Assembly (NCBI GenBank): GCA_003695105.1
Contig: RFIZ01000004.1
Location: forward strand, 1-7,501
Origin: Fidelibacterota bacterium
Lineage (GTDB): Bacteria > Fidelibacterota > Marinisomatia > Marinisomatales > J089
DNA length: 7,501 nt
Direction: 5' to 3'
Positions 1-7,168 of this stretch are shown here, piece by piece. Below the pieces are notes generated by a model that saw only the letters and a list, made by a program, of their open reading frames with translations, was not told the origin of the DNA and searched no databases. A program made the position numbers and the translations under genes. Each line of letters begins with the position of its first letter. Position 1 is the first letter of the stretch.

Positions 1-733
1 CGGGATTACCACCTATTCCTTTTTATGGGAACCGGTTCTTAGTGAACTAACGGATTATGCTGCCCTGGCTATCGATTTACCCGGTTGCGGACAATCCACT
101 TTATCCATCGAACATCCCTATTCGATCCGACAGCATACCGACACCATGATAGAACTGCTGGACCTCCTGGATGTACCCGCCGTCCATTGGGTGGGGCACG
201 ATATCGGCGGGGGGATTTTGCAGCGTCTGGCCGTGTTGCACCCGGAGCGTATTCGTTCGCTGACGTTGATCAACCCCATCGGATTCGATTACTGGCCTGT
301 CCAGCCCATCAAATCGCTCCAGGCGCCGGTGATCCGGCAGTTGCTCATGGGAGCCCTGGATACTTCCCTGTACACGTTTATCATTCGCCGCGGCTTTTTC
401 GATTCCAATTTATTGACGGATGACCTGATGGAGAAATTCCGCCAACCACTGTTGACCGCGGAAGGCAGAAAAGCGTTCTTACACTTTGCCCAGTGCCTGG
501 ATAACCAGGAACTCATGGACATCGCTCCCCGACTTCCCGAATATACCAAACCGGCATTGCTCATTCGTGGTGATGCGGATGTATATTTGACCGCCACGAT
601 CATCGATCGATTACACGACTGCTGGCCCCAGTCCCGGTTGATCCGTATTGTCGATGGAGGTCATTTTCTCCCCCTGGAAAAACCGGAGATCATCGCGAAG
701 GGAATTGGAGAGTTGATGAACCATGACACCTGA
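1..733 (+). CDS. Alpha/beta-hydrolase, Asp-nucleophile type (epoxide hydrolase/dehalogenase-like), 5' truncated
   Basis: The gene enters from the left edge; the reading phase starts at base 2 and 243 residues are visible before TGA at 731-733. The first visible residues, GITTYSFLW, match the region just after the oxyanion HG motif of the family. Base 1 (C) would fit the end of a His codon, so I infer that about 25-35 N-terminal residues are missing. The nucleophile elbow GHDIGG puts an Asp (visible residue 67, codon 200-202) where most relatives have Ser. This is the arrangement of epoxide hydrolases and haloalkane or haloacetate dehalogenases, which form an alkyl-enzyme ester. The likely acid is in RGDADV (Asp193) and the catalytic His is in GGHFLP (His221). 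The span between them fits a cap domain. There is no signal peptide in the visible part. The ATG at base 146 is internal, because homologous sequence continues upstream of it. Its end overlaps the kinase gene by 11 bases. Substrate is unknown; the hydrolase fold is sure, the reaction is not. Confidence 0.88.
   Translation, partial: GITTYSFLWEPVLSELTDYAALAIDLPGCGQSTLSIEHPYSIRQHTDTMIELLDLLDVPAVHWVGHDIGGGILQRLAVLHPERIRSLTLINPIGFDYWPVQPIKSLQAPVIRQLLMGALDTSLYTFIIRRGFFDSNLLTDDLMEKFRQPLLTAEGRKAFLHFAQCLDNQELMDIAPRLPEYTKPALLIRGDADVYLTATIIDRLHDCWPQSRLIRIVDGGHFLPLEKPEIIAKGIGELMNHDT
707..712 (+). promoter_or_regulatory. Ribosome binding site for the hybrid kinase, inside the hydrolase gene
   Basis: GGAGAG at 707-712 sits 10 bases before the ATG at 723, within the last codons of the hydrolase gene. 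It supports the ATG at 723 as the kinase start and suggests the two proteins are made from one mRNA with coupled translation. Confidence 0.55.
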
Positions 734-3700
734 TCGCATTCAGGAAAAAATTCAGGACCTGGAAGCTCAGATCCAGGTTTTGCAGGCAGAGAATTTCGCC
801 CTTGCGGAACGATCGGAGGATGTCCTGCTGATCGGGCTCATTGCCGAAAACTTTAGTGTGATCCATACCCGGGAGGATGTCATCGACCGCCTCCTGGAAC
901 GGTTGTGTATCCTCAAAAAGATTCCCTTTTCCGCCTGCTGTCAGGTACAGGGAACCACCGTTGAAATCCAGAAATATTACAGCATGGATCGCGTCAACGT
1001 CCCGCCGGGTACGAAATGTACCCTGGATCCATCTGTTTTCCTGGATATGGCCTCCAGCAGCCTGATCCTGCCAGCCGATGAGATCGGGAACCGCATTCGT
1101 GACTGGCCGGAGGTGTTCAACGAAATGCATCCCACCAGTATCCTGCTCCATCCGTTTCAGGCCCGATCCATTCCCAACGGCCTGTTGCTGCTCCTGGGGG
1201 ACGAATCGCTCCAGGACCAGAGTTCTACCCTGACTTTATTGATGCAACGATTGGCAGAAATCATGGTGTCCAAACTGGACAATATTACCATGTTCCAGGA
1301 ACTGAACCAGCTCACGGAAGAACTGGATCACCGGGTGGAACAACGGACCCGCGAATTGCGGAAGATCAATGCGGCTCTGGAAAAGGAGATTTCCAAACGG
1401 CAGGCCACGGAGGAACAGCTCCGGGAAGAACGGAGCATCCTGCGCCTGTTGAACGAGGCCCAATCCCGCTATTTTATCCATGAAGACCACACCACCATTT
1501 TGAAAGCCTTACTGAGTGATGTGATGGAATTGGTGGAATCGGAGATCGGTTTTTTGACAGAGCGGGATTTTACCGTGCAGGATGATCTGCAATTCCATCG
1601 CTATGTCATTTCCGCCACATCTGACCTCCAGATGGACTATTCCCTGGAGCGCATGCGGGCCTATGCCCCCGATTCACTGTTGGGCATCTGTGTCCGGGAA
1701 CAAAAACCGGTCATTAGCAATGACCTGCCGAATGACAGCCGCTGTCAGGGGTTGCCGGTCAAACATCCGCCCATTCAGACGTTCATGGCTTTGCCGGTAG
1801 TCGTCGAGAATGAAATTGTCGGACTCATTGGTCTGGCCAACCGCCCGGACGGGTATTCCCAACAGCAGGTGGAAAGACTCCAACCTTTCCTCACGGTGCT
1901 GGGAAATTTCATTCATGTCTTCCATCTGAGCGAACAACGGGAAAAGATGGCGCAAAGTCTGGAGGCGGAGCGCACCAAACTGGCGGAGATCTTTGACAGT
2001 GCCCCGGAGGCCATCGTCCTTACCGATGCCAACCATACCATCCACCAGGTCAACCGGGAATTTACTCACCTGTTCGGTTATCCGTCCGCTGAGGTACATG
2101 GAAAAACCATCGAGGAGATTTGGGGCCCCTGGCCGGAGCCGGAAAAACAGGCCATTGAAGAGGCGCTTGGAGCCGACGAAAGACTCCGCCTGGAAACGGC
2201 ACGGACCGGCCGCGACGGAAAAGAACTGTTCGTCTCCATGATCGTGGGACGGATACGCTTTCGGGATGGATTGGAAAATTACCTTTACATCATGCGGGAT
2301 ATCACCGAACAGCGACTCATCCAGACGACCTTGCACGAAATCGCTGAAGGCAGTCTGGCTACTGAAGGGGAACCCTTCCTGTTGAATACGGTTCTGTTCC
2401 TGACCCGGTTGTTACAGGTGGATTTTGCTTTCGTGGCCGACGTGAACCACGGGGAGGAAGGGCGGGTCGCTACACTTGCTGTCAGTCATCACAACCAGAT
2501 CGTGGAAAACCTGTCCTGCCCCCTGGAAGGGAATCCCTGCGGCCAGGTGCTGGAAGAGGGAAAAGCCAGCTATTTGTCCAATGTGCGTCGCCTTTTCTCA
2601 GGATTTGACGTCCTGGTAAAGAATAAAATTGAATGTTATCTGGCTGTTCGACTGGATGATTCCCAGCAGCATCCCCTGGGGGTACTGGGTGTCATGCACA
2701 CCCGGACAGTGGAAAACCCGCAGTTGATTGAGTCGATTCTCAGCATTTTACGCGTACGGGTGGCGGTGGAACTGGAACGGCGTATTCGCCAGCAGGAGAA
2801 GGAAGAGATTGAATCGGCCATGCGGCAGGCGCAAAAACTGGAGTCCATGGGGCGCATCGCCGGGGGAGTGGCGCACGATTTCAACAATATCCTGGCGGGA
2901 ATGATGGGATACGCCGAATACCTGGATTCGGTTATTCCTGCGTCCAGCGACAAAGAACGCAAGGCCATCGAGGCCATTCTTCGCGGAGCGGAACGAGCCG
3001 GCTCTCTGACCAAACAGCTCCTGGGCTTCGCCCGCAAAACCCAGTTTTCTCCCCAACCGGCGGCTGTGCCGGATTTGATCGAGGAATCCCTGAAAGTATC
3101 GGAAAAAATCTTCGAAAAGAAAATTCATATCTCCCTGAACCTGGCCGATGATCTCTGGAATGTCGTAGTGGACCGGAATCAGATCGATCAGGTTTTTACC
3201 AATTTGTTCATCAATGCCCGCGACGCCATGCCCAACGGCGGTTCCCTCCGGATCGAAGCCCAAAACGTGGTGCTGGACCAATTGTATCTGAAGGAGATCC
3301 GCAACCTGTCCCCCGGGAAGTACGTCAAGATTTCCGTCTCCGACACCGGCGTGGGTATTCCCGAGGATGTCCTGGATCATATTTTCGAACCGTTTTTCAC
3401 GACCAAGGGTGAAGGAGAGGGCACCGGTCTGGGCCTTTCGGTTGTGTATGGAATCGTCCGGGCCCACCAGGGACAGATCACGTGTTACAGTGTTCCCGGC
3501 GAAGGGACCACATTCAACCTGTATCTGCCGGCTTCAGAGGAAGAGGCCAAAACCGAAACCCGGATCACCCAGCCGGAAAAGGGAACCGAAACGATTCTGG
3601 TAGTGGAGGACGAAGAAGACATCCGGGACGTCATCAAGATGCAGCTGGAGGCGCTGGGGTATCAGGTCAAACTGGCGGAAAACGGTGTCAAGGCGGTGGA

Positions 3701-3953
3701 GATTTACGAGAAACACCCCTATCAGTTCGATCTCGTGATTTTTGACCTGGTGATGCCGGGGATGAACGGCATCGAAACCTACCACCGGCTGGTAAAAATT
3801 AATCCGGAGGTGCGCTGTATACTCATGAGCGGGTACAGCAAGGATACCCAGGCCTCCGACCTCTTTCAGTCGGGGAAAGTGGGGTTCCTCCAGAAGCCCT
3901 TCCGCCTCCATGAATTGACTCAGGCCATTCAGAAGTCGATGTCACAATCCTGA
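723..3953 (+). CDS. Soluble hybrid sensor histidine kinase (GAF-GAF-PAS-GAF-HisKA-HATPase-REC)
   Basis: This 1076-residue protein has no membrane segment or signal peptide, so it should sense a cytoplasmic cue. Domains in order: a short coiled coil (about 1-31), a GAF-like domain (about 35-185), a signalling coiled coil (about 187-240, with VEQRTREL), a clear GAF domain (about 240-400), a PAS domain (about 413-530, with IFDSAPEAIVLTD and NREFTHLFGY), and a third GAF domain (about 545-685). The kinase core follows. The H-box GRIAGGVAHDFNNIL carries phospho-acceptor His718. The N-box is around Asn827-Asp834, the G1 box is DTGVGIP (Asp874), the F box is FEPFF, and the G2 box is GTGLGL (900-905). 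A C-terminal receiver (about 955-1076) has the acidic pair Glu962/Asp963, phospho-acceptor Asp1008 in FDLVMPG, Ser1036 and Lys1058. All catalytic boxes look intact. The H-box is of the VAHDFNN type common in PAS/GAF hybrid kinases. There is no HPt or DNA-binding output domain, so the downstream partner is elsewhere. The ligand is unknown. Confidence 0.96.
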   Translation: MTPDRIQEKIQDLEAQIQVLQAENFALAERSEDVLLIGLIAENFSVIHTREDVIDRLLERLCILKKIPFSACCQVQGTTVEIQKYYSMDRVNVPPGTKCTLDPSVFLDMASSSLILPADEIGNRIRDWPEVFNEMHPTSILLHPFQARSIPNGLLLLLGDESLQDQSSTLTLLMQRLAEIMVSKLDNITMFQELNQLTEELDHRVEQRTRELRKINAALEKEISKRQATEEQLREERSILRLLNEAQSRYFIHEDHTTILKALLSDVMELVESEIGFLTERDFTVQDDLQFHRYVISATSDLQMDYSLERMRAYAPDSLLGICVREQKPVISNDLPNDSRCQGLPVKHPPIQTFMALPVVVENEIVGLIGLANRPDGYSQQQVERLQPFLTVLGNFIHVFHLSEQREKMAQSLEAERTKLAEIFDSAPEAIVLTDANHTIHQVNREFTHLFGYPSAEVHGKTIEEIWGPWPEPEKQAIEEALGADERLRLETARTGRDGKELFVSMIVGRIRFRDGLENYLYIMRDITEQRLIQTTLHEIAEGSLATEGEPFLLNTVLFLTRLLQVDFAFVADVNHGEEGRVATLAVSHHNQIVENLSCPLEGNPCGQVLEEGKASYLSNVRRLFSGFDVLVKNKIECYLAVRLDDSQQHPLGVLGVMHTRTVENPQLIESILSILRVRVAVELERRIRQQEKEEIESAMRQAQKLESMGRIAGGVAHDFNNILAGMMGYAEYLDSVIPASSDKERKAIEAILRGAERAGSLTKQLLGFARKTQFSPQPAAVPDLIEESLKVSEKIFEKKIHISLNLADDLWNVVVDRNQIDQVFTNLFINARDAMPNGGSLRIEAQNVVLDQLYLKEIRNLSPGKYVKISVSDTGVGIPEDVLDHIFEPFFTTKGEGEGTGLGLSVVYGIVRAHQGQITCYSVPGEGTTFNLYLPASEEEAKTETRITQPEKGTETILVVEDEEDIRDVIKMQLEALGYQVKLAENGVKAVEIYEKHPYQFDLVIFDLVMPGMNGIETYHRLVKINPEVRCILMSGYSKDTQASDLFQSGKVGFLQKPFRLHELTQAIQKSMSQS

Positions 3954-3970
3954 GATCGGTAATCCCGATC
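3954..3970 (+). terminator. Short hairpin directly after the kinase stop codon
   Basis: GATCGG (3954-3959) and CCGATC (3965-3970) pair perfectly around a 5-base loop, immediately after the TGA at 3951-3953. No T-run follows, so it is not a standard intrinsic terminator. It could stabilise the mRNA end or act with the larger repeats just downstream. Confidence 0.4.
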
Positions 3971-3975
3971 CGGCA

Positions 3976-4033
3976 TGACCCGCTGAGGAATCGCACCCCT
4001 CAGGAGCCAAGCGGAAATGAGGGGCCGGGGTCA
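3976..4033. repeat. Nested inverted repeats at the convergent gene junction, possible two-way terminator
   Basis: An outer pair TGACCC (3976-3981) with GGGTCA (4028-4033) encloses an inner pair CCCCTCA (3996-4002) with TGAGGGG (4018-4024). A competing hairpin CTGAGG (3983-3988) with CCTCAG (3998-4003) shares bases with the inner pair, so the two cannot form together. The outer arm covers the stop codon of the adenosine deaminase gene. The stretch lies between two genes that converge, where a two-way terminator is expected. Neither strand shows the T-run of a classical intrinsic terminator, so the function is inferred from position and symmetry. Confidence 0.4.
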
Positions 4034-5104
4034 GTTTGATTCCTGATCCTGTTCGATGTATTCCGGCAGGAGTCCAAATTCCGCTTCCAGTTCATCGGCA
4101 ATCTTGCGCGTCATAACTTTTCGGATCTGATGGGGCTGGAAGGCGCTCTTGGCCGCATTGATGGTCACTGTCCGAAAATCTTTCAGGCCAAAGCCGTACA
4201 GCTCATGGGCCAGAAGAAATTCTTTGGTCATGGTCGTATCGGAAATCAGGCGGTTATCCGTGTTGAGGGTGACGCGGATGCCCTGTTCGTAATAGTATTT
4301 CATGGGATGGTAGCGCAGGGACCGGACGGACCGGGTGTGCCAATTGGAGGTGAGACAGATCTCCAATGGAATCCGATGATCGTTGACGTAGTTCATCAAA
4401 TCCGGATCTTCCCGGAGCCGGGTGCCGTGGCCGATGCGGTGGGCGCCGCAATAGTGCAGGGCCTGGTGAATGGAGGCCGGGCCAAAGGCTTCTCCGGCGT
4501 GGATGGTGGCGTTGATATTGTTATTCAGGATGAGATAGAACGCTTCCCGGTGATGTTTGGCCGGAAAATTTTCCTCCGCTCCCGCCAGATCGAATCCCAC
4601 CACACCGTTGTTTTTGTACCGGAGGGTTAAATCCGCCAGTTTCAGAGACACTTCCGGAGAAATGTTGCGAATACCGCAGACAATGATTCCTGAATAGACC
4701 CCGAAATCCTTCTTTCCCCGGCGCAGACCTCGCTTCACTGCATCGATGGATTCGTCGGGCGTCATCCCGCGCCGGGTATGCAGAATCGGAGAGTAGCGGA
4801 TTTCGATATAGCGCACATTCTCCCGGGCCACGTCTTCGATCAGTTCGTAGGCGACCCGTTCCAGGGCTTCCGGTGTCTGGAGGACACTGAGGGTCACCTC
4901 AAATCGCTGGATGTACTCTTCCAGGGAGCCGCGATTTTTTCCGATAGCCAGTAATTTCCGCAACTTTTCCGGCGTGGAAGCAGGCAGCTCAACCTGATCT
5001 TTTTGCGCGATGTCGATCATACTTTCCGGTCGCAGGCTGCCATCCAGGTGGCAATGAAGTTCGACTTTGGGCAGGCGCCGAACCAGTTCGGCTGAGAGAC
5101 TCAT
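4031..5104 (-). CDS. add: Adenosine deaminase
   Basis: The 357-residue protein has the usual length for the family. It should hydrolyse adenosine (and deoxyadenosine) to inosine plus ammonia in the cytoplasm, for purine salvage or catabolism. Zinc ligands are visible as His17 and His19 in ELHCHLDGS near the N-terminus, His202 in IHAGEA, and Asp283 in LNTDNRL. Catalytic Glu205 lies in HAGEA and catalytic His226 in RIGHGTRL. The ATG at 5104 is chosen over an upstream in-frame start at 5158 because LPKVELHCHLDGS then falls at the normal distance from the start. An AAGGGA site at 5112-5117 also lies 7 bases ahead of it. This start forms an ATGA overlap with the stop of the transporter gene. The residue after the zinc-binding Asp is Asn284, where mammalian enzymes have a second Asp. 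No signal peptide is seen. A related aminohydrolase with another purine substrate is the main alternative. Confidence 0.93.
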   Translation of the reverse strand: MSLSAELVRRLPKVELHCHLDGSLRPESMIDIAQKDQVELPASTPEKLRKLLAIGKNRGSLEEYIQRFEVTLSVLQTPEALERVAYELIEDVARENVRYIEIRYSPILHTRRGMTPDESIDAVKRGLRRGKKDFGVYSGIIVCGIRNISPEVSLKLADLTLRYKNNGVVGFDLAGAEENFPAKHHREAFYLILNNNINATIHAGEAFGPASIHQALHYCGAHRIGHGTRLREDPDLMNYVNDHRIPLEICLTSNWHTRSVRSLRYHPMKYYYEQGIRVTLNTDNRLISDTTMTKEFLLAHELYGFGLKDFRTVTINAAKSAFQPHQIRKVMTRKIADELEAEFGLLPEYIEQDQESN

Positions 5105-7056
5105 TCTGTGGTCCCTTTCCAGTCCGCCTCCTGTGGACGGGCTACATTCCGCAACCACCAGGCCACGGCGATCAGGAGGAGGATTCCCGGCCAGGAACCA
5201 AGGGGCTTGGCAACGACAGCCAATACGTTTGCATCCCCGGATACGACGATGGGAATGGCCATGAGGATGCCGACCAGGGCTTCACCGGTGATGAGCCCGG
5301 AAGCGAACAGGAGTCCCCGGTTGCCGGCGGTTTTCACGGCCCGGTCCTGTTCCTCGGCCGTCAGTTGATCGTGGGACCGGCGGAAAACCCGGGCCACCAG
5401 CCAGGCGATGATGCCACCGATAAAAATCGGTACCGACAGTTCGAAAGGCAGGTAGATCCCCACCGCCACCGCCAGAACCGGCAGGCGGAAAGCCGCTCCC
5501 CGCCGGGCCTGAATTTGATCCAGAATGATTACCAGGACCGCCACGGCCATGCCGATCAGAATGATTCCCCAGGGAAGGTTCTGGTGGAACACGCCTTCCG
5601 CCACCGAGGACATGAGGGTGGCCTGGGGAGCCGCCAGGGGATGGGGATGCGCAGGTGAGGCGACACCGATTCCGTACGCTTTTTCAATCAGGATCAGGAC
5701 CGGAGCGATAAAGATGGCGGCGGACAGGACGCCCACCGATTGCATAATCTGCTGCTTGTAGGGAGTGGCGCCCACCAGATACCCGGCCTTGAGATCCTGC
5801 ATATTGTCGCCGCCGATGGCCGCGGCACAGGCCACCACCGCTCCAATGAAAATGGCGGCTGCGGGACCGCTGAGCGACTGTTTCCCCACAATCAGCAGCA
5901 GGACCAGGGCGGAAAACAGGATGGTTGCGATGGTCACTCCGGAGATGGGATTGTTGGAACTGCCCACCAGCCCCGCCATGTAGGCCGCCACGGCCGAAAA
6001 CAGGAATCCGGCGATGATCATGACAATCGCCATGAAGAAGGAGGGCAGGGCGGACTGAATCACGTAGTAATACACGCCGAAAATCGGAAGGATGGAAATC
6101 AGGAGCAAAATCCCCACCCATTTCATGGAGAGATCCCGGTCGGTGCGGGGAATTTCCTCCGGTTCTCCGGACGTCACCTGGGAAACATTCCCCAGACTGG
6201 AACGGATGCCGGAGAGAATGGAAGAGCGTAGATTGATCAACGCCCAGAGTCCCCCCACCACCATGGCGCCCACACCCAGATAGCGGGTCTGGTGGGACCA
6301 GATCTGCCCGGCCCAATCAAGAGGGGGGAGGGGCTGACCCCCGACCACGGGCCAGGCGTGGGAAGCGGCGTAGAGGGGGATGGCGATCAGCCAGTTCAGG
6401 GCACCGCCCAGGAAGACCAGCACGGCAATGTTGATTCCCACGATGTATCCCACGGAGATCAGGGCGGGAGAAAGATTGGACCCGAAGTAGAAGATGGAAT
6501 GTCCGATCCGCGTGGCCCATTCGGCGGTGCCGGTCCAGATCCGCAGGCCGGTTTCTCCGAACTTGAACAGGGCGCCCACCACTCCGGCCTGAGCGATATA
6601 TTTGACGCCTTCTCCTTTATCGCCGGATTTCAATACTTCCGCCGTGGCAATCCCTTCCGGGAATTGGAGTTTTTCCCGGACGATCAGGGCGCGGCGAAGG
6701 GGAATGGTGAACAAGACGCCCAGGAGCCCGCCCAGTCCGGCAATGATGGTGGTTTCCCAGTAGTCAAAGGATTCCCAGTATCCCATGACGACCAGCGCTG
6801 GCAGGGTAAAGATCACTCCGGCTGCCAGCGATTCACCGGCGGACGCCGCCGTCTGCACGATGTTGTTTTCCAGAATGTTGGCCCGGCTGAATAACCGGAG
6901 CACGCCCATGGAGATCACCGCTGCCGGTATGGAAGCCGATACCGTCATGCCGGCAAACAGGCCCAGGTACGCGTTGGCACCGGCCAGAATTATAGACAGG
7001 AGGACTCCCAGCACTACCGCTTTGACCGTGATTTCCGGTAACCTTTTTTCTGACAT
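5101..7056 (-). CDS. OPT-family transporter (oligopeptide/metal-chelate type)
   Basis: This is a 651-residue integral membrane protein with roughly fifteen or more hydrophobic segments, the first at about residues 12-34 and the last at about 621-637. The longest hydrophilic stretches are at about 285-310 and 558-580. It fits the bacterial OPT family, secondary carriers related to transporters of oligopeptides and metal-siderophore complexes. Family-like stretches include NAYLGLFAGMTVSASIPAAV (28-47), QTAASAGES, FPEGIATAEVLK (132-143), SSNNPISGVT (366-375), GGDNMQDLKAGYLVGATP (415-432) and GEALVGI. The ATG at 7056 is preferred over a TTG at 7068, because GGGGAG at 7061-7066 lies just before the ATG and would overlap the TTG. 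The substrate cannot be told from sequence. It is first in a two-gene operon with the adenosine deaminase gene, whose start overlaps its stop by four bases. Length and motifs are complete; no frameshift is seen. Confidence 0.93.
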   Translation of the reverse strand: MSEKRLPEITVKAVVLGVLLSIILAGANAYLGLFAGMTVSASIPAAVISMGVLRLFSRANILENNIVQTAASAGESLAAGVIFTLPALVVMGYWESFDYWETTIIAGLGGLLGVLFTIPLRRALIVREKLQFPEGIATAEVLKSGDKGEGVKYIAQAGVVGALFKFGETGLRIWTGTAEWATRIGHSIFYFGSNLSPALISVGYIVGINIAVLVFLGGALNWLIAIPLYAASHAWPVVGGQPLPPLDWAGQIWSHQTRYLGVGAMVVGGLWALINLRSSILSGIRSSLGNVSQVTSGEPEEIPRTDRDLSMKWVGILLLISILPIFGVYYYVIQSALPSFFMAIVMIIAGFLFSAVAAYMAGLVGSSNNPISGVTIATILFSALVLLLIVGKQSLSGPAAAIFIGAVVACAAAIGGDNMQDLKAGYLVGATPYKQQIMQSVGVLSAAIFIAPVLILIEKAYGIGVASPAHPHPLAAPQATLMSSVAEGVFHQNLPWGIILIGMAVAVLVIILDQIQARRGAAFRLPVLAVAVGIYLPFELSVPIFIGGIIAWLVARVFRRSHDQLTAEEQDRAVKTAGNRGLLFASGLITGEALVGILMAIPIVVSGDANVLAVVAKPLGSWPGILLLIAVAWWLRNVARPQEADWKGTTE

Positions 7057-7060
7057 CTTT

Positions 7061-7066
7061 CTCCCC
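7061..7066 (-). promoter_or_regulatory. Ribosome binding site of the OPT transporter gene
   Basis: On the minus strand this reads GGGGAG, four bases before the ATG at 7056. It decides between that ATG and the in-frame TTG at 7068, which it would overlap. Confidence 0.65.
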
Positions 7067-7151
7067 AATAATTTCCGGAAAGTACCCTGAATCCGGAATG
7101 TCCAGCAACCCAGTTCCGACGGAATCCGCAGCTGGAATTTCCCGGGAAAAC

Positions 7152-7164
7152 GGGTAAATTACCC
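7152..7164. repeat. Perfect 13-base palindrome before the CsgG-like gene
   Basis: GGGTAA and TTACCC flank a single central A, ending five bases before the ATG at 7169. It overlaps the place where a ribosome or RNA polymerase would bind, so it could be an operator. At 13 bases it could also be chance. Confidence 0.4.
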
Positions 7165-7168
7165 TCCC

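Larger units (their letters stand above)
7057..7168. promoter_or_regulatory. Divergent intergenic region with clustered dyads
   Basis: These 112 bases separate the divergently read OPT gene and CsgG-like gene, so both promoters should be here or nearby. Four dyads of related design are present: TTTCCGGAAA (7072-7081), TCCGGA (7092-7097), TTCCGACGGAA (7114-7124) and TTTCCCGGGAAA (7138-7149). A fifth palindrome of a different kind, GGGTAAATTACCC (7152-7164), lies just before the plus-strand ATG. I cannot point to a convincing -35/-10 pair. TAAATT at 7155-7160 is a weak -10 candidate on the plus strand and would give an almost leaderless transcript. Operator function is inferred from symmetry only. 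Confidence 0.45.

Noticed and set aside
690..1151. Open frame on the minus strand opposite the kinase gene (153 residues)
   Set aside because: It lies wholly opposite strongly coding sequence, resembles no family I know, and has no supporting ribosome site.
1674..2336. Minus-strand open frame of 220 residues within the kinase gene
   Set aside because: It is antisense to the intact GAF and PAS domains; composition looks like a mirror of the coding strand.
2748..3467. Minus-strand open frame of 239 residues opposite the HisKA/HATPase region
   Set aside because: It is antisense to the best conserved part of the kinase and shows no recognisable motif.
5105..5158. Longer N-terminus for the adenosine deaminase gene
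   Set aside because: It would add 18 residues not typical of the family, and the ATG at 5104 has both a ribosome site and the ATGA overlap.
5684..6316. Minus-strand open frame of 210 residues in another phase of the OPT gene
   Set aside because: It is an out-of-phase reading of the transporter, which is itself intact across this stretch; no frameshift is needed.
6292..6894. Plus-strand open frame of 200 residues opposite the OPT gene
   Set aside because: It is rich in Gly, Asp and Gln from reading a G+C-rich membrane-protein gene backwards; no domain is seen.
7057..7068. TTG start four codons upstream for the OPT gene
   Set aside because: It overlaps the GGGGAG ribosome site that serves the ATG at 7056.
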